Part shown: positions 35,312 through 47,879 of the stretch, piece by piece
Position numbering within the stretch: position 1 is the stretch's first letter
Layout of the letters: the number at the start of each line of letters is the position of its first letter
Source of the DNA: Trileptium ribeirensis
Lineage: Eukaryota > Nematoda > Enoplea > Enoplida > Thoracostomopsidae
Assembly: GCA_030248225.1 (NCBI GenBank)
Contig: JASANE010001431.1
Location: forward strand, 1 to 64,000
DNA: 64,000 bases
Reading direction: 5' to 3'
Notes under the pieces: model-generated
Databases searched by the model: none
Seen by the model: the letters and a program-made list of their open reading frames with translations, nothing else
Told to the model about the DNA's origin: nothing
Position numbers and translations under genes: made by a program

Positions 35312-37299
35312 CTGACTATGAAAGGTATAAAACACAAAATTACCGTGACAATATATATGAGGAAATATGCGCCCCAGTCGCCAACGTTCCTAAATGGGAA
35401 CATGCCAGTATTAGCTAAGTAACCATATATTTTTAAATATTTGTGCACATTTTTATTAGTAACCACATTGGTGTTAAAATAAGTAAAATGATAGCGATTT
35501 CTTCAGTGCATCATATAGCGGCGTGTAAAAGGTTAATAGATGCGGGTGTGAGTTATCGCAGATATATTGTCTCTTACACCATAAAATTGCATAAATAAAT
35601 TGAGAAAACATGTTTCAGTCTACCTAATTATTTACTATATATATTCACAGTTTGGATTTTATTACTGCCATGAATCATTGGTATGGCGTCTTTCGGCGTT
35701 TGCAATTTTAGATGCTATACTCAGTGGACTATTACAAATTTTTGTATATATAATGAGATATATTGGCCTTTACATGGGACCCATCATTTTCGAAAAGCGT
35801 CCGCTTCACTATAACATGATAACCGCTAAAATGATGTGATAAAAAAAGTTTAGAATACGAATGATATATACTCGATACGGTACCAGCGTGCATATCTAGC
35901 CAATAACCCCTTTGACAAATGAATAATAAAGCAAAAATAATCAAATTTGGTTCAAATTCGCGTAGGTACTGGAGTTTTACTAATACTAACGACTAAGTCC
36001 ATGTATTTGGATTAAAATTTGACACCGGTGTCTTTCTTATATCATCGAAACAACGTACTAGATACACAAAAGCATTATTTTGGACCAAAATGAGTATATT
36101 TTACTGATACCATTTGTCGCTTTGAAATTTTCCACATTGCGCCTGTTGATTCTTCGATGCTATTGACTTCATCCTGATTTCAGGTTTGCTTTCGAAAAAA
36201 AGATGAGACATTGCTCGAATTAGACTACATGTTGCTTCCGTCTCTAGTAGCCCATTGCGATGAACAGATCGATTTGATATAAGGTGTACATAAGTGATTA
36301 TGCATTAAAAAAGTTTACTAGCAAGCTGTTGCGATGTATGTAAAACTAATGCCTTTTACTGGCTAGCCAATAATTGACAGTGCCACAAGAATCCAGCGAA
36401 ACATCTAGTTAAAAATATCATGCCAACTTCTAAAGCAGTCTGTCGACGATTATAACGATTTAGAAAGCCCAATTATCATACGAAGCAGAAACGTTAAGTC
36501 AAGTTTTAACCTGATAGTCGGGCCAGTTGTGACTCTAACCTTGAATTACACCGACTCTATTTGCACAAAATTTTGACTCAATTTGGTTCAAAGATTAACC
36601 CATGCTAATAGTTAAAAAAAGGACCAACCACTTGGCTTAAACGTTTTGGAGTGTACATCATAGCTTATATAAAATACTGTGACTTAACGATCAAAAAACT
36701 ACTTTAGCTGCAAAACCATTTATTAAAAATAAAAGGGCATGTAAAACAGACCCACTATGACAAAACAATTTTGCGTAAAAACAATTGCAACTTGCCTGCG
36801 ATTCTGATGATGCTTCACTTGCCTGCGATTCAATGCGAGTAGTTATAAAGCGCTACGGCAATAAATTTGTAATGACTGTTAGTACACAAGTTACCTATTT
36901 ATATTATTTACACAATCACGCACACGTACATATATGTTGCGAACGCTGCGGAAGTTACACGCAAAATATATTACTGACACGGCAACAGCGAGCAATATAT
37001 ATGGTTCTTGGTCTGGCAAACATCTTTTTTCAAGACAGTCAAAAAATTAGGCCCAGATCAAACAGTCACAGTCTTAGCGCTATTTGTCATAGGAAATCAA
37101 AACAATTGACGCTTGCTAAGTCAAAACATCTAAACATACTATAATGCTCTATTGGTTAGTTAGTTAGTGCCCTCAAGTGTTGAACAAATCGCATTAAAGA
37201 GTAAGAACTTTGGCTAAACGACTTTACATTACTTTTTAGAGACAAAATTAAAACTGCCGTGTATACATTTAAATTAAATGTCTGATTAATGCGTGAGTA

Positions 37300-37650
37300 A
37301 ACATAAGGTTTCCCGCCAACCATGCTACTTTGTAATAACCGGTATAGAATCGCAAACCCTTGTTATACAAAATCCTGAATTTTAATAGGTTTCTCGCTAA
37401 CCGAAAATTGGCAACATAAATACAAGTGGCGCAAATATACCTTGCACGAGAACCCAATTTTGGCGATTTCAAATTTGCAAAATTCGATTCTCTAATTGGT
37501 ATCAAGGTTGCATACTGATTATTGAGTGTTCGCGAAGAAATTTAATGTAATATGTGGTCGCGCACAGATTTGCGCAGAATTTCAGTTGTCCAAAAACCGT
37601 TTCGTATCAATTTTAATGCGATATTACAAAATAAGACAGTAAAACCGAGC
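37300..37650 (+). repeat. Dispersed repeat shared with 19,500-19,850
   Basis: Second copy of the repeat described at 19,500. Both contain a CAATTTTGGCGATT block and end near a TGCGATATTACAAAATA-type block. Confidence 0.55.
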
Positions 37651-38209
37651 CTTTTTCGCATAAGCGTCGATGCGGAGCGGGGGGGAGCTGGAATTTGGAA
37701 AAACTAATCCCCACACTTATACACTCTTATTTGAGAAAATCTACAAGTTCTTAAACCTGCGGTCTCAGAATGCTTTTCTGCAGTTTGTGCTCAGCCACGC
37801 GGTTTCGAAGATGGATCTACTGTTCTATTTAGATTCTCTGTGCCTATTTTCGCTATTTGGTTTTACGTAGTTCGCGTGATATTTGGACACTTTGTATCAT
37901 TTACTTGCGTGACCGTCTTTTGGAGTTCCTGTCACGTTTACAGTGTTTTCAATTTTTTAATCGCTTTACAGCCAGTTCCTGTGGCTAAAAATTACAGGTC
38001 GTATTGACATATCATTTGCTTTAGCAGTAAACTTTTAAATACCAGGCGAATAAATGCTGGATTCAGTGTCAATACAAGGTGAGCAAGTCATTACCAAAAA
38101 TCGAATGTGTCAGTGCAAGGGAACTTCTGCTACATTTGTTCTATAGATGCATGCCTAAAGTGTCAATACAGTGACTGTTGACCCACCTCACCTTTATTTG
38201 CCAGTATTT

Positions 38210-38345
38210 GTGCCATTAGAAAAACCTAAGTGTGGCACAGGGGTTCGAAGGGAGGCAGCCCACGGATTTAACCTTAGGCTAAGTATATTCCTTACACAAG
38301 TGTCTTAGTTTGTACTAAGAGTCAGGCTTAGGCTTATATATCGAA
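38210..38345 (+). repeat. Dispersed repeat shared with 53,560-53,690
   Basis: Shared blocks: GGGAGGCAGCCC versus GGGGGGCAGGAGCCC, TTAGGCTTA, ACAAGTGTC versus ATAAGTGTC, and TATATATCGAAAACGGCGTA versus TATATCGGGAACGGCAT. Identity of the parent element unknown. Confidence 0.5.
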
Positions 38346-40174
38346 AACGGCGTAGTATGCGTTTCATTTTCGACACTAAAAGTTACAGTGTATGCAATTT
38401 TTATGTTGCACATGGTTATCTTCATGAAATACATCTTATACTTTGTTTAGTAAACTCAGTTCGCTTGTTTGTTAAACATGCAATGGCGAAAGCAAACAAC
38501 GATCACTTCAATCAGTCTCAGCAAATTTCAATCAAATTTGGAATCAAATCAACTTTTTCCAAATAAGCAGTGAGATAAACATTGGATGTCAGGACCTTAG
38601 GACAAAAATTAGATTGTTAATTATGAGCCCAGGCTTAGCTTAGGCCTAGCCGCAGGCTTTAGGTCAAACAAAACCTTATACGATTACCTTAGGAGGAAAA
38701 ACTTGATAGAGTTATACAATTGCCCTACATTTGTCTTAATACTATACTAAGAATTTGATAGTGGGCATATTGCGAGATGAACATATGATCATTAACAAAG
38801 TGTTTTTATACTGTCAAAATGTTTTCCGTAAGTAATAATTGAACGGAATTGTTTGATGAAGAAATGAAAACTGTGATTGTATTGCTTCATTTAAAAGAGT
38901 ATTATCAGCTAAAATCACTTTTACTGCTTAAATAAGCCATTTAAGCAACTATTTACCGAAATTCTTGTCAGGTTTTGTAGAATTTCTACGTTCATCCATG
39001 AGATGGTTGAATACAGGCGACGCAAGACATAAATATAAACGTGAAATGAGCGCGACGAATGAGTCCTAAAAATAGCCAATCTTGTCGAACTGTGTATAAA
39101 AATTAGCATATGTCAGCAAAACAGAAAAATACAAGATATGTTTGAATTAATATACAAAAACTTAATGTGTCACGGTAGCTATTCCAAAAACTTAACAAAG
39201 CGAGAATTCCTGGTTTACCTAAGTTCCAGGCGATGTCTGACATCAAGTGGACCTATTACTTGTTTGTACTTAGCTTATTTTTCAATGAAAACCCTGTATT
39301 GATCTGCTTTAGTGTATTGTGGTAGCATATACCGCAGAAGTCATGGTTGCATACATTGCATAGTTTGATATTTCAACTTTCAGACCGTACAGTGTCGAGC
39401 AACCTGACGTGTCTCAAACAACGGTCGCCTTAAGTCGGGCTAGTTCGAGACAGGCCGCGGGCCGAAATCTTCACATCTGTGTGGAACTACCGTCTTGGCA
39501 AATTCGAACCATACATATTCTTAAGCGTTACATATATGAGCGAAACATATATATATACGTTACAGGTATATGAGAGATGAATTAGCGAAACCAGAATATA
39601 AACTACAAACACAATTCTGACCTAGAGACGAAAGCAGGTGGCTCGACAGCTTATCCATGTAGACGTAGCTTAGTAGAGTTGATTAAATAGCAATATTGAG
39701 AAGGGGTCATTATCATTTGCTGCCGCGAATAACATGTTATTTGCAACCGTCCGATCTATCGATAGTATTAAGTATAATCATTTAAATGGTTTCATCATGT
39801 GTATTCATTCACCATAATATGTAATGTATTAGATAGTCAAGCTGTTCAACTTTCTATCTTATGCAGCTGCTAGAATTTAACCAGAAGAAAATTGTATCCA
39901 TGTTACGCATTCCATCGAGCGAATATTTGCTGTTGATATATAGTGAAGTAATGGAGTTAAGAGTCGGGCGTCAGCTTGCGCTTTCTTTAATACTGGGATA
40001 ATCCGTTCTTCAAGGTTTTCGCTTTAGTTGCGTCATGCTATATTTTAGATCTATCCAAATTTAGTCCACTTAAAGAATGTTCAAAATAACAGGATCCTGA
40101 ATGTTTTATGTCCTATAACGAAAAGCGCAATAAAATATAACTACAACTGATCCTGGCGTCTGTGGAAGACCATC

Positions 40175-40775
40175 GTAATCATTTGTAGGCTCATAAAACC
40201 TCTTTCGAGATTGTAGCCTCATGAAACCTCTTTCGAACTTGTAGGATCATAAAACCTTTTCAAGCTTGTAGGCTCATGAAACCTCTTTCGAACTTGTAGG
40301 CTCATAAAACTTCTTTCAAGCTTGTAGGCTCATGAAACCTCTTTCAAGCTTGTAGGCTCATGAAACCTCTGTCGAACTTGTAGGCTCAAAAAACTTCTTT
40401 CAAGATTGTAGGCTCATAAAACCTCTTTCAAGCTTGTAAACTCATAAAAGCTCTTTCGAACTTGTAGGCTCAAAAAACTACTTTCAAGCTTGTAGGCTCA
40501 TGAAACCTTTTTCGAACTTATACGGTCATAAAACCTCTTTCACGCTTGTAGGCTCATGAAACCTCTTTCGAACTTGTAGGCTCATGAAACCTCTTTCAAG
40601 CTTGTAGGCTCATGAAACCTCTTTCGAGCTTCTAGGTTCATAAAACCTCTTTCGAAATTGTAGGCTCATAAAACCTTTTTCGAGCTTGTAGGCTCATAAA
40701 ACCTCTTTGGAGATTGTAGGCTCATAAAACTTCTTTCGAGCTTGTAGGGCGATTAAACCTCTTCCGAGGTATGAA
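40175..40775. repeat. 28-bp minisatellite, about 20 copies
   Basis: Head-to-tail units of AGCTTGTAGGCTCATGAAAC followed by CTCTTTCA or CTCTTTCG. Two main subtypes alternate irregularly (TCGAACTTG and TCAAGCTTG). There are no unique spacers, so it is not a CRISPR-like array, and it has no coding potential. Confidence 0.96.
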
Positions 40776-41999
40776 TCTTTCTGACGTAGAAATGCTTTAC
40801 GTTGCAAGTATGCTTAAATAAAATTAACAAGTTATTGTTAAAATTGCTCTTTCGAATATGCATTATGCGTGTCAATATTTTGATATAGCTATTGTGAATT
40901 GTTAATTGCCCTATATGATTTCAAAAGGTAACTCTTCAGCTCAGGACATTAGAAAACGACAACGAAGCTGGTATCAGACGACTTTGCATTAGCAACTGAA
41001 CTTTACTTGACCAGCTAATATTTGAAAATTTGAATTTGAACTTGATAGCCAATATTGAATGAGATTTATTGCATACGCTTAATATAATGCATGGGTCTAA
41101 AAGTGGAACCCATTGCCTGTACGCAGACAAAGCGGCAGCTGACTCAGTATACATATATGAATCTATTTGCATGCTAAAGTTGATCATACGCAAAACTTTC
41201 AATTTACAATATTGTATTTTGTGTCTAATTGCTTTGTTATGTAACTTTTGGATATCTAAATCTTGTGATTAGAACAGAAAACATATGTTTTAGGAACATC
41301 CTTGATCTATCATATGTTGCATCAGTGTGACTTAGCTAGTGGTAAAGGCGTACTAAGTGTGACGCTGCCGAAATACGTAATCTCATGTTTCAATATAACA
41401 TTTGCCAAATATACAACCACCCACAATAGTACATTTTCCTCTCCGTATATAAATATAGACATGCCTATAAAATATGTAGATTTAAAACTACCTTAAGTCA
41501 GAAAAATGCAATATATTGCATATAATTTTATTTATTTAAATATGCATGTATAAAGTGCAAATTCTAAGCCAATTGAGCCTAGCATATCATCCATCATAAG
41601 AGCAGAGACGCCGCGAGGAAGTCAGAGAGTACGTTCAAACCGCTTTGAAATTATGCAAATACACAAGAATTGTAAATGATGGGAATCTAAGTTGAAAAAT
41701 CGAACATCTCTAATAGCAAAAGTCAATCAGTGACAAAACCAATGATGTATCTTTAAAATTGACCAAATTCGCACTGGCGAAGGATAACGTAGAGCAATCG
41801 GTTAATGGCGAAAACTTCCTGAGCAATCTAAAGTAATAGCTTGATGGGCTTTTCAAAATTTGTTTTTAATTCACTGTATTCTTTTTTAATTTTGAGCTTG
41901 CTAATGTGTGCCAATACCAGTCTACTAAATATTGCTGAGTACACAATAAACGAATTGGGCTGGTGGCATGCTTACATGAAATGTTACATTTGTAATAAC
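40776..41999. other. Stretch without recognisable gene
   Basis: The open frames at 41,069-41,272, 40,936-41,202 and 41,302-41,496 are short, overlap in opposite directions and lack motifs. Confidence 0.4.
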
Positions 42000-43684
42000 C
42001 GGTGACGCATCTGCATGGCGCAACTTCCTAACACCATGCCCATACGACCCCGGCTATCGTAACCTCAAGGGTGGACCGTGAATACCAAATTTTAATCCTA
42101 TTCTTGGTCAGACCCAAGAAGCTACGCAGCTTAGCAGGCCGCAGGCGCGCTTCACGGGGTGTGTTCGGACCCCGCCCGAAGGGTTGCGCACGTGTCTAGC
42201 ATCGGGTATGATTTCTGAGGTCCCCCAGGGAGGCTAGCACCGACACCTGCTCGCAGGTCATGGAGCTTAGCCGCTATTCCCTATCTTAGGCTCATCGGAA
42301 GTTGTTTAGTTCTATTTTAGTGTGTTAAGTGTTGAAATAAAGTATGAAAATGTCCCTAGAAGTTTGAAGCTCAAGATGATCTACTTAGGAAAATCTTGGT
42401 GTGCTCCGTGTTAGAGCATTGACCTATGTGGCCCCCACAGGGTTCCGACAAGCCCTGAGTATTTAATGTCGGATTATCAATGGCGTGGCCTGCGCTTTTC
42501 AGTAAATTCTAAGCGAGCGCACTGGCACCTTGACCAGTGAAAGTTTTAATTCATTTGAATCGAGTGTGTTCCTAACAAATTTTGAGTATCGGTCGTACTT
42601 TACTAAAATTTTGCTCGTGTTATCCGGTTATTTCCGTAGAGCGTAAATAGCAGTGACAGAAAGCTCGGCTCGCCAGTGCTTGTGACATTCTCGCCCACAA
42701 GCTATGACGGGCAGCGCCTGCTCGTCCGAGTGGACAAACCAGACAAGAAAGCTTCCTATCGTCTCGGTATTGAATAAGACTGTACTCGGCGTTTCAAAGT
42801 GTAACGTTTATTTACAGAGTCAAAGTTTAGTGTTGGGACGAGTGTTTCCGAACGTCTGTCGAGACGACCTAAGTAAATCACCTTAGGGAAGTTTGGCATA
42901 AACTTGCAGCGGTCGCGTCGGTTTAATCAATTACGGGCAATGGGCGACGAGAAAACAAATTCGGGTTGGAGCGTACAGATATTCGCCACGTTGCGAACTA
43001 GGGGCGGTTATCCCTGCCTCGACTCAATGTTAGCGAACTACTCAGCTATGCAGCGCACTAAGCAGGGGCCCTAGAGTGCTTCAGAGATCGCTTCTCAATG
43101 CAGGTCGCTCGGGGCGACGACTACTTAAGTGGGGCGAAGGGAAACGACGTTCGGAGCTGACTACGTAAGCCCTACAGCATGGTTGGAACGCTGCTCAAAA
43201 CAACACTGACTACAGAATCTGACGAGGGGCGTCGGGTCGTTTTATCCTCGAGGTACACTTGCATTAGTGCCTATAAATACTTTCACCCTATGGTATTTGA
43301 CGACCTTACCTACCTATCGGTACGACTGACCGAACGACAAAGACTGGGGGGGTAAGAGAAGGAGAAAAACGGAGCAGTTTAATTTAGGCCGACGGGACGC
43401 GGTCGGGGTGCAACATGGCATGAGGCGTCCTCATAAACAACTCGCGAAACGATCATCCAGCCGATTGATTTCTCTTCGAATTTGATGTCGGGTTTTGGGG
43501 TGATGAGGCGAGTCCTTTTCTGACGGACCGCACCTATCCGAAGGCTAGGTTAGCCTCATTTCCTACCTATCGAGGTCGTTTAAGCTATTCGGGCCATGGT
43601 CGATCGGTCCGGGACGCGTCCGCGTCTTCGGTTTTCTCTTCTGTTGACGTTTCGTCGACTCTCCCTATCGGTGTTTTTCCTATT

Positions 43685-43757
43685 ACACTGTACTAATACA
43701 GTGTCTCAACTGCACTGTAGTGCAATTGAGTTATTACCGACTTAATGGTAAAAGTCG
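43685..43757. other. Three consecutive short hairpins
   Basis: Stem one: 43,685-43,692 with 43,697-43,704, 8 bp perfect. Stem two: 43,706-43,716 with 43,719-43,729, 10 of 11 pairs. Stem three: 43,738-43,743 with 43,752-43,757, 6 bp. They lie almost back to back. Confidence 0.75.
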
Positions 43758-44144
43758 ATATGTTCCTATGGCTCCTAAGACATGTAAAATGCAGCGGACT
43801 TGAATTCTCCGTGGAGGTTCAACTCACTAACTGGGAAAGTGTAACTGGCTGACAATGAAACTAAAGGAAAGTGAAACTGGGCATATATAGTACATAGCCT
43901 AACGGGCACTCCTGATAAATAGTGAAACCTGGCTAAACTCAGCGGTCGACTCGCTCCAAAAAGAAAAAGGGGTTTTGCACTCGCCCGATTTGGGGCCGAA
44001 ATGGCCCGGGCGAGGAGGTAAGTTTTCTTTATTTTGAGAAAGTCCTAAAATTTTATTTGACGGCGGGGACACAATGTGTTTCTCCCGCAACGGCGGTTTC
44101 TAGCGATGTCTCAGGGGGCGAGCCATAATTCCATTTCTTTTAAG

Positions 44145-44169
44145 CAATGGTCTCCAGAGAAGACCATTG
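44145..44169. other. Perfect 9-bp hairpin
   Basis: CAATGGTCT pairs with AGACCATTG across a 7-base loop. Confidence 0.8.
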
Positions 44170-45552
44170 TGTATTGCAATGGCGAACGTTAGTAAATTTA
44201 GTCGTTTTGATCACGTTCTTATTTGAGTCCAAAACTGGCGCACTACTACTAAACGATGCACCATCGTCACCGGTCGAGGTCGGCTAAATTTTGTTCGGCT
44301 GGGGGTTGGCTCCTCCAGCTCATTTTGATCATACTGGGGCAAGCGGACACCTAAAAGTACTCCGGTCAGTCGTCCTAATGACACTGTCGTGCAAATGAGA
44401 TGCCTACAAATATTCGCTTTAGAATCAGATTTAAACAATTATGCCGAGACGATTCCTAGATAACGTTCCATGAAAACAGCAAACACCTTAAGCTCAAGTT
44501 AGTGTGCCTAGAATTTGTTTAATCTTTTAGGTTCCCAAATTTTCTTAAGTCGCAAAGCAAAACGAAATTTTAAGGGTTTCCTAAACCCCGACAGAGGCTG
44601 GTCCTCCGTCCCTAATCTGCGATTCTGTCCAAGCTCAAACACGGCATAAGCACTGAACGTTCAACTAAGGTGCAAATTCGGAAACCATAACAGCAAACCA
44701 TTGATCAATTCTCTAATTTCCGTGGCATGCACGTTCCAGAAATTTTACCGTGGTCGGCTCAGGAAAAGTCGTTGATCCTACCTCAAAAGAAGCGAGTCAT
44801 GTAAAGTCTGGACGTGAAGCGTCCATTTTGTTGTGCCTTACCTAAGACCACGGGGAATCAGACTGACTTCGACTCGGTTGACTGGTTTTCCTCCTGCTCG
44901 GTACCTACGTGCCCTAAGTCGCCTCGCGCTCTCACCTCGGAATTCGGTCCTGAGTGTTTATTCCAGTTGGGGCTGTGTGTAGCATTTCGTCGGGGAACCG
45001 CGGGTTGAGCTCAAAAGATGTTGAGTGTGTTTATGCGAAGGGGACACGCTACATTCACGGGGTAACTATACGAACGGCCTGTTACAGTTCACTCAGCAGG
45101 GAAATTAAACCCCTGCAAACGCCGATCCTTTCTCACACTTACAGATGTCGATCCTCGGGGCAGCACCAGCTGAACCCCCTTCGCGAGGTGTATACCTGCG
45201 CGGAAATCCTTCACGACCGATCCAGCAAACGAAGCGAAAAGCGAAGAAAAAGAAAGCCAAAGAGCAATTGAAAACAAAGAACAATTAACACTGAAAAGTC
45301 ACGCGTCGGAGCCGGTCAGTAAAGTCGACCGAACTCCGCGCTGCCGAAGTCAAACTGATTCCAAGATTCGACGCGTTGGTCGTAGCCTCGAAATTTTCGC
45401 CTGTATGTTACGATGGCGATTTTGTCGCCGACCAATCGCTGGCGATTTCTTGACGCCCACTTTTTTGGGTTTTCTGTCCAGTGTCCAATTGGGGGCACTT
45501 CCGGAAATTTGAATCTTGACGGCTACAGTAAACCGTCGATGTCCTTAAAGAG

Positions 45553-45609
45553 AGTCGGCTTCAATTAAATTTGCCGACTTTAAGTTTGAATCTTCCGAGT
45601 ACTCGGAAG
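45553..45609. other. Hairpin followed by an 18-bp perfect palindrome
   Basis: AGTCGGC (45,553) pairs with GCCGACT (45,573). Twelve bases further on, CTTCCGAGTACTCGGAAG (45,592-45,609) is fully self-complementary. Confidence 0.8.
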
Positions 45610-46262
45610 TTGACCATCTGTGATTTTTGTCCATATTTTCCCAAGAAAAGCAAATTTTGAAGTCCCTATTTCCCGTCTTCATCGCCGGATGTCCAGCGAA
45701 ATCAGATCCAAAACTAACAAAATTTGAACTGTTTCCGGTCCCAGCTTAACTTAAACTATTACAAATACTTTTGGGTCACGCAATTTCCTTCTTCAACCCC
45801 AATTAGCGTGACAATCTGCTTATAATTTGGACTATTTGCTCTTCCCAGCCCATCCCGAGTCGGCAAACATCAACTCGGCCTTTGTTGTCCTCCACTTGCC
45901 GCCCTCCTCATTAAGCTGAATTGAATTTAGCAGATGACCCTAGTACGCGAGGACATCCAAAAACAACGAAAAGAATCGAGCTTGTTAGAGATTCGCTTGC
46001 GAGTGCTCACGTTTCAAAGTCCCGCCGGGGGGAACCGGCAACGAGAGAACGCCCGTTTCAAGGTTAGAGACGGGGCAAACCTTAACGCACTCCTACTTTG
46101 TCAAGCGCCCTGTTCCAGGGCCCCTAGAGTCCGCGGGAGGACCCTAAAGTCGCCCCTCCGTTCGTCCTATCCGTCCATACTTTGTCCGTCCGTAAAACTC
46201 TGAAATTTTACAAATTTTAGTACGTGGTGTCCTTGTTCGTCCGTCCTTATGTTATGTCCTTA

Positions 46263-46320
46263 CTTATATATATATATATACATATATCTACACACATATA
46301 CACACGAATACTCACACTAC
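46263..46320. repeat. TA/CA microsatellite
   Basis: A (TA)n run grading into CACACA-rich sequence. Confidence 0.9.
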
Positions 46321-46340
46321 ACACATTAGACAGGCTGGCG

Positions 46341-46368
46341 TCCTGAGCGACAGAAAGGTCGCTCAGGA
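46341..46368. other. Perfect 11-bp hairpin with 6-base loop
   Basis: TCCTGAGCGAC pairs exactly with GTCGCTCAGGA around the loop AGAAAG. It is the strongest hairpin of the G+C-rich block, just after the microsatellite and overlapping the TGGCGTCC site. Confidence 0.88.
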
Positions 46369-47879
46369 TAAACACAAGCTCAAAGCACAGCAAACACAAC
46401 AACAACGACGACAAAAGAAAACCGACCAGAAACGTCGGTTAGAGAGAGAACGACGACAAAAGCGAAAGGACAGCGAGGGCACGAGGCGGGCGTGGGAAGG
46501 GAAGCGGGACAAGGGAAATCCGGGAGGATTTTAGAGGGGCTGGGGTCATATTCGATCCCAGGACGGAAAACGGGGTCGATTGATACCAAACACAAGGGGG
46601 GTAGACATAGAAGCGGGTCGGAACCCACTTATGGGTTCTGCTATGTATTAGTATGGGGAGCTTTAGCGGGCTCTCCTACGGTAACGGTTGGGCGGAGTGA
46701 CGCCCGCCGGGTATCTTTGGACTCACCGTCCAACGGCGATTCAAATGACGGGTGATATTACTGGGGCGGCAGGAGTAAAAAACGGTACTAAAATCACGGC
46801 GATTAGAGAGAGTGATGGCTACGGTGGGGGGCGCGTTTGTTGGTCGTCCGGGTTAACGGGGCGGCGGATCGAGAGCCCCGGGTATTTTTGGAAATGTCTC
46901 ATCGAGACGAATCCAATAAGGGGCGGTTCGACCGTTTTAGAGGGGATCGAAAAATCTCGAATTATCGGTGCCCATCAGCAGTCGGCAACGGCTTTCTAGG
47001 CATCTTTGCGTGGCTACAGCGGGTCAAGGGGGACTCGCGCGGAGGTTCGACGCATATTATTGGATTCCACTGGTTACGATGAACAAAACAAGGGGTCGCA
47101 TGCGCCAGTTCTGACGCGGGGTACGGCGACGGGAATGTTGGAAGGTGGGGTTTTGTATTGGTTGCATACTGCAATAGGCTACAGAAACAAGGCGGTTCTG
47201 CCTAATAAGTTGTCCACAGGGCACACACATAAATAGACACATGTACATATTTTATATATGGTATGTCCTGAATATAGGGGAGGTAACAATCCGGGTTCCG
47301 CGATGACAATCCCACCTAGCCTAAGTAGCGATTGTCTCTATACGTCGCAAGTGAAGTTCTGGCGTTTTCCGGGGCGTCTTTAGATGTCCATTCGCAATTC
47401 CCAAAGTGTTCTACCAGCCTGCTCTGGTTATTCTCCGTACCAGGATACCGTAGACGGTGACGGGCCTTCGAATGAGCCCGGCACTCGTCGTCCCTTATAG
47501 TTACAAGAGCTACCAAAGTGTGATTTCCGCTTGTTTCGACTTGTTGTTTTCTGTAACCATTACCTAGTATATTGCTAAGACCAAGTAAACTTAATACTTT
47601 TGATTTCAGTCTTAACAAACATGTTTTTTCGAACGTGCAGCCAGGGGCCTCCTATTCCCGGCCGGTCGTAACCGTCAAAACTTTAACGTATAGAGGCGAC
47701 TGGCTGGGGTTTTGCCTGATTCCCATTTCCTGTCGGTTCGGGGCTTACTGCCCTGCCTCCTAAAGCGGTTAAAACAGCCTAATTCTCATTTTTCCGTTCC
47801 AATTGCTTCGCACAACACTCGTCCCAGTGATCAGACACGCAATAAGAATGATACATGAATCATATTACAGGATCCGGCA

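Larger units (their letters stand above)
33027..35532 (+). mobile_element. piggyBac DNA transposon, structurally complete, 2,506 bp
   Basis: Both ends are seen. TTAA occurs at 33,023-33,026 and 35,533-35,536, the canonical piggyBac target duplication. The left terminus reads CCGTTTACTCGCC and the right terminus, as reverse complement, reads CCTTTTACACGCC, matching at 11 of 13 positions. The interior holds a piggyBac transposase gene. The total length is normal for an autonomous element. Subterminal repeats of a 25-bp motif lie at both ends. The element is complete in structure, but its transposase is broken, so it could only move if supplied with transposase from elsewhere. Confidence 0.93.
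35537..40174. other. Long stretch without recognisable gene
   Basis: Contains the dispersed repeats at 37,300-37,650 and 38,210-38,345. The 119-codon frame at 36,785-37,144 begins with TTG and shows only a short internal duplication (Leu-Ala-Cys-Asp-Ser twice near its start), with no domain I recognise; probably chance. Several poly-pyrimidine/AG sites occur, but no convincing exon chain. Confidence 0.45.
42000..47860. other. G+C-richer block of unknown nature
   Basis: The base composition changes visibly at about 42.0 kb and returns at about 47.9 kb. CG dinucleotides are frequent inside, unlike the flanks. No reverse transcriptase, integrase, protease, capsid, rRNA or tRNA sequence is recognised, and all open frames are below 110 codons and unrecognised (the largest are 44,954-45,271 and 46,688-46,999). 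The block has many short perfect hairpins. Near 46,336 a TGGCGTCC follows LTR-end-like sequence, which could be a retroelement primer-binding site, but no matching pair of long terminal repeats was found. Possible readings: a non-coding derivative of a long LTR element, an unknown element, or foreign DNA. Confidence 0.55.

Noticed and set aside
40175..40775. CRISPR-like array of 28-bp repeats
   Set aside because: Units are directly head to tail with no unique spacers, and the genome is eukaryotic.
42395..42475. tRNA-like sequence with GGGTTCC
   Set aside because: The B box is not matched (GGTTCCGACA) and no cloverleaf can be drawn.
42000..47860. Ribosomal RNA gene or mitochondrial insertion as explanation of the G+C-rich block
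   Set aside because: None of the conserved rRNA words or mitochondrial protein motifs I know are visible.
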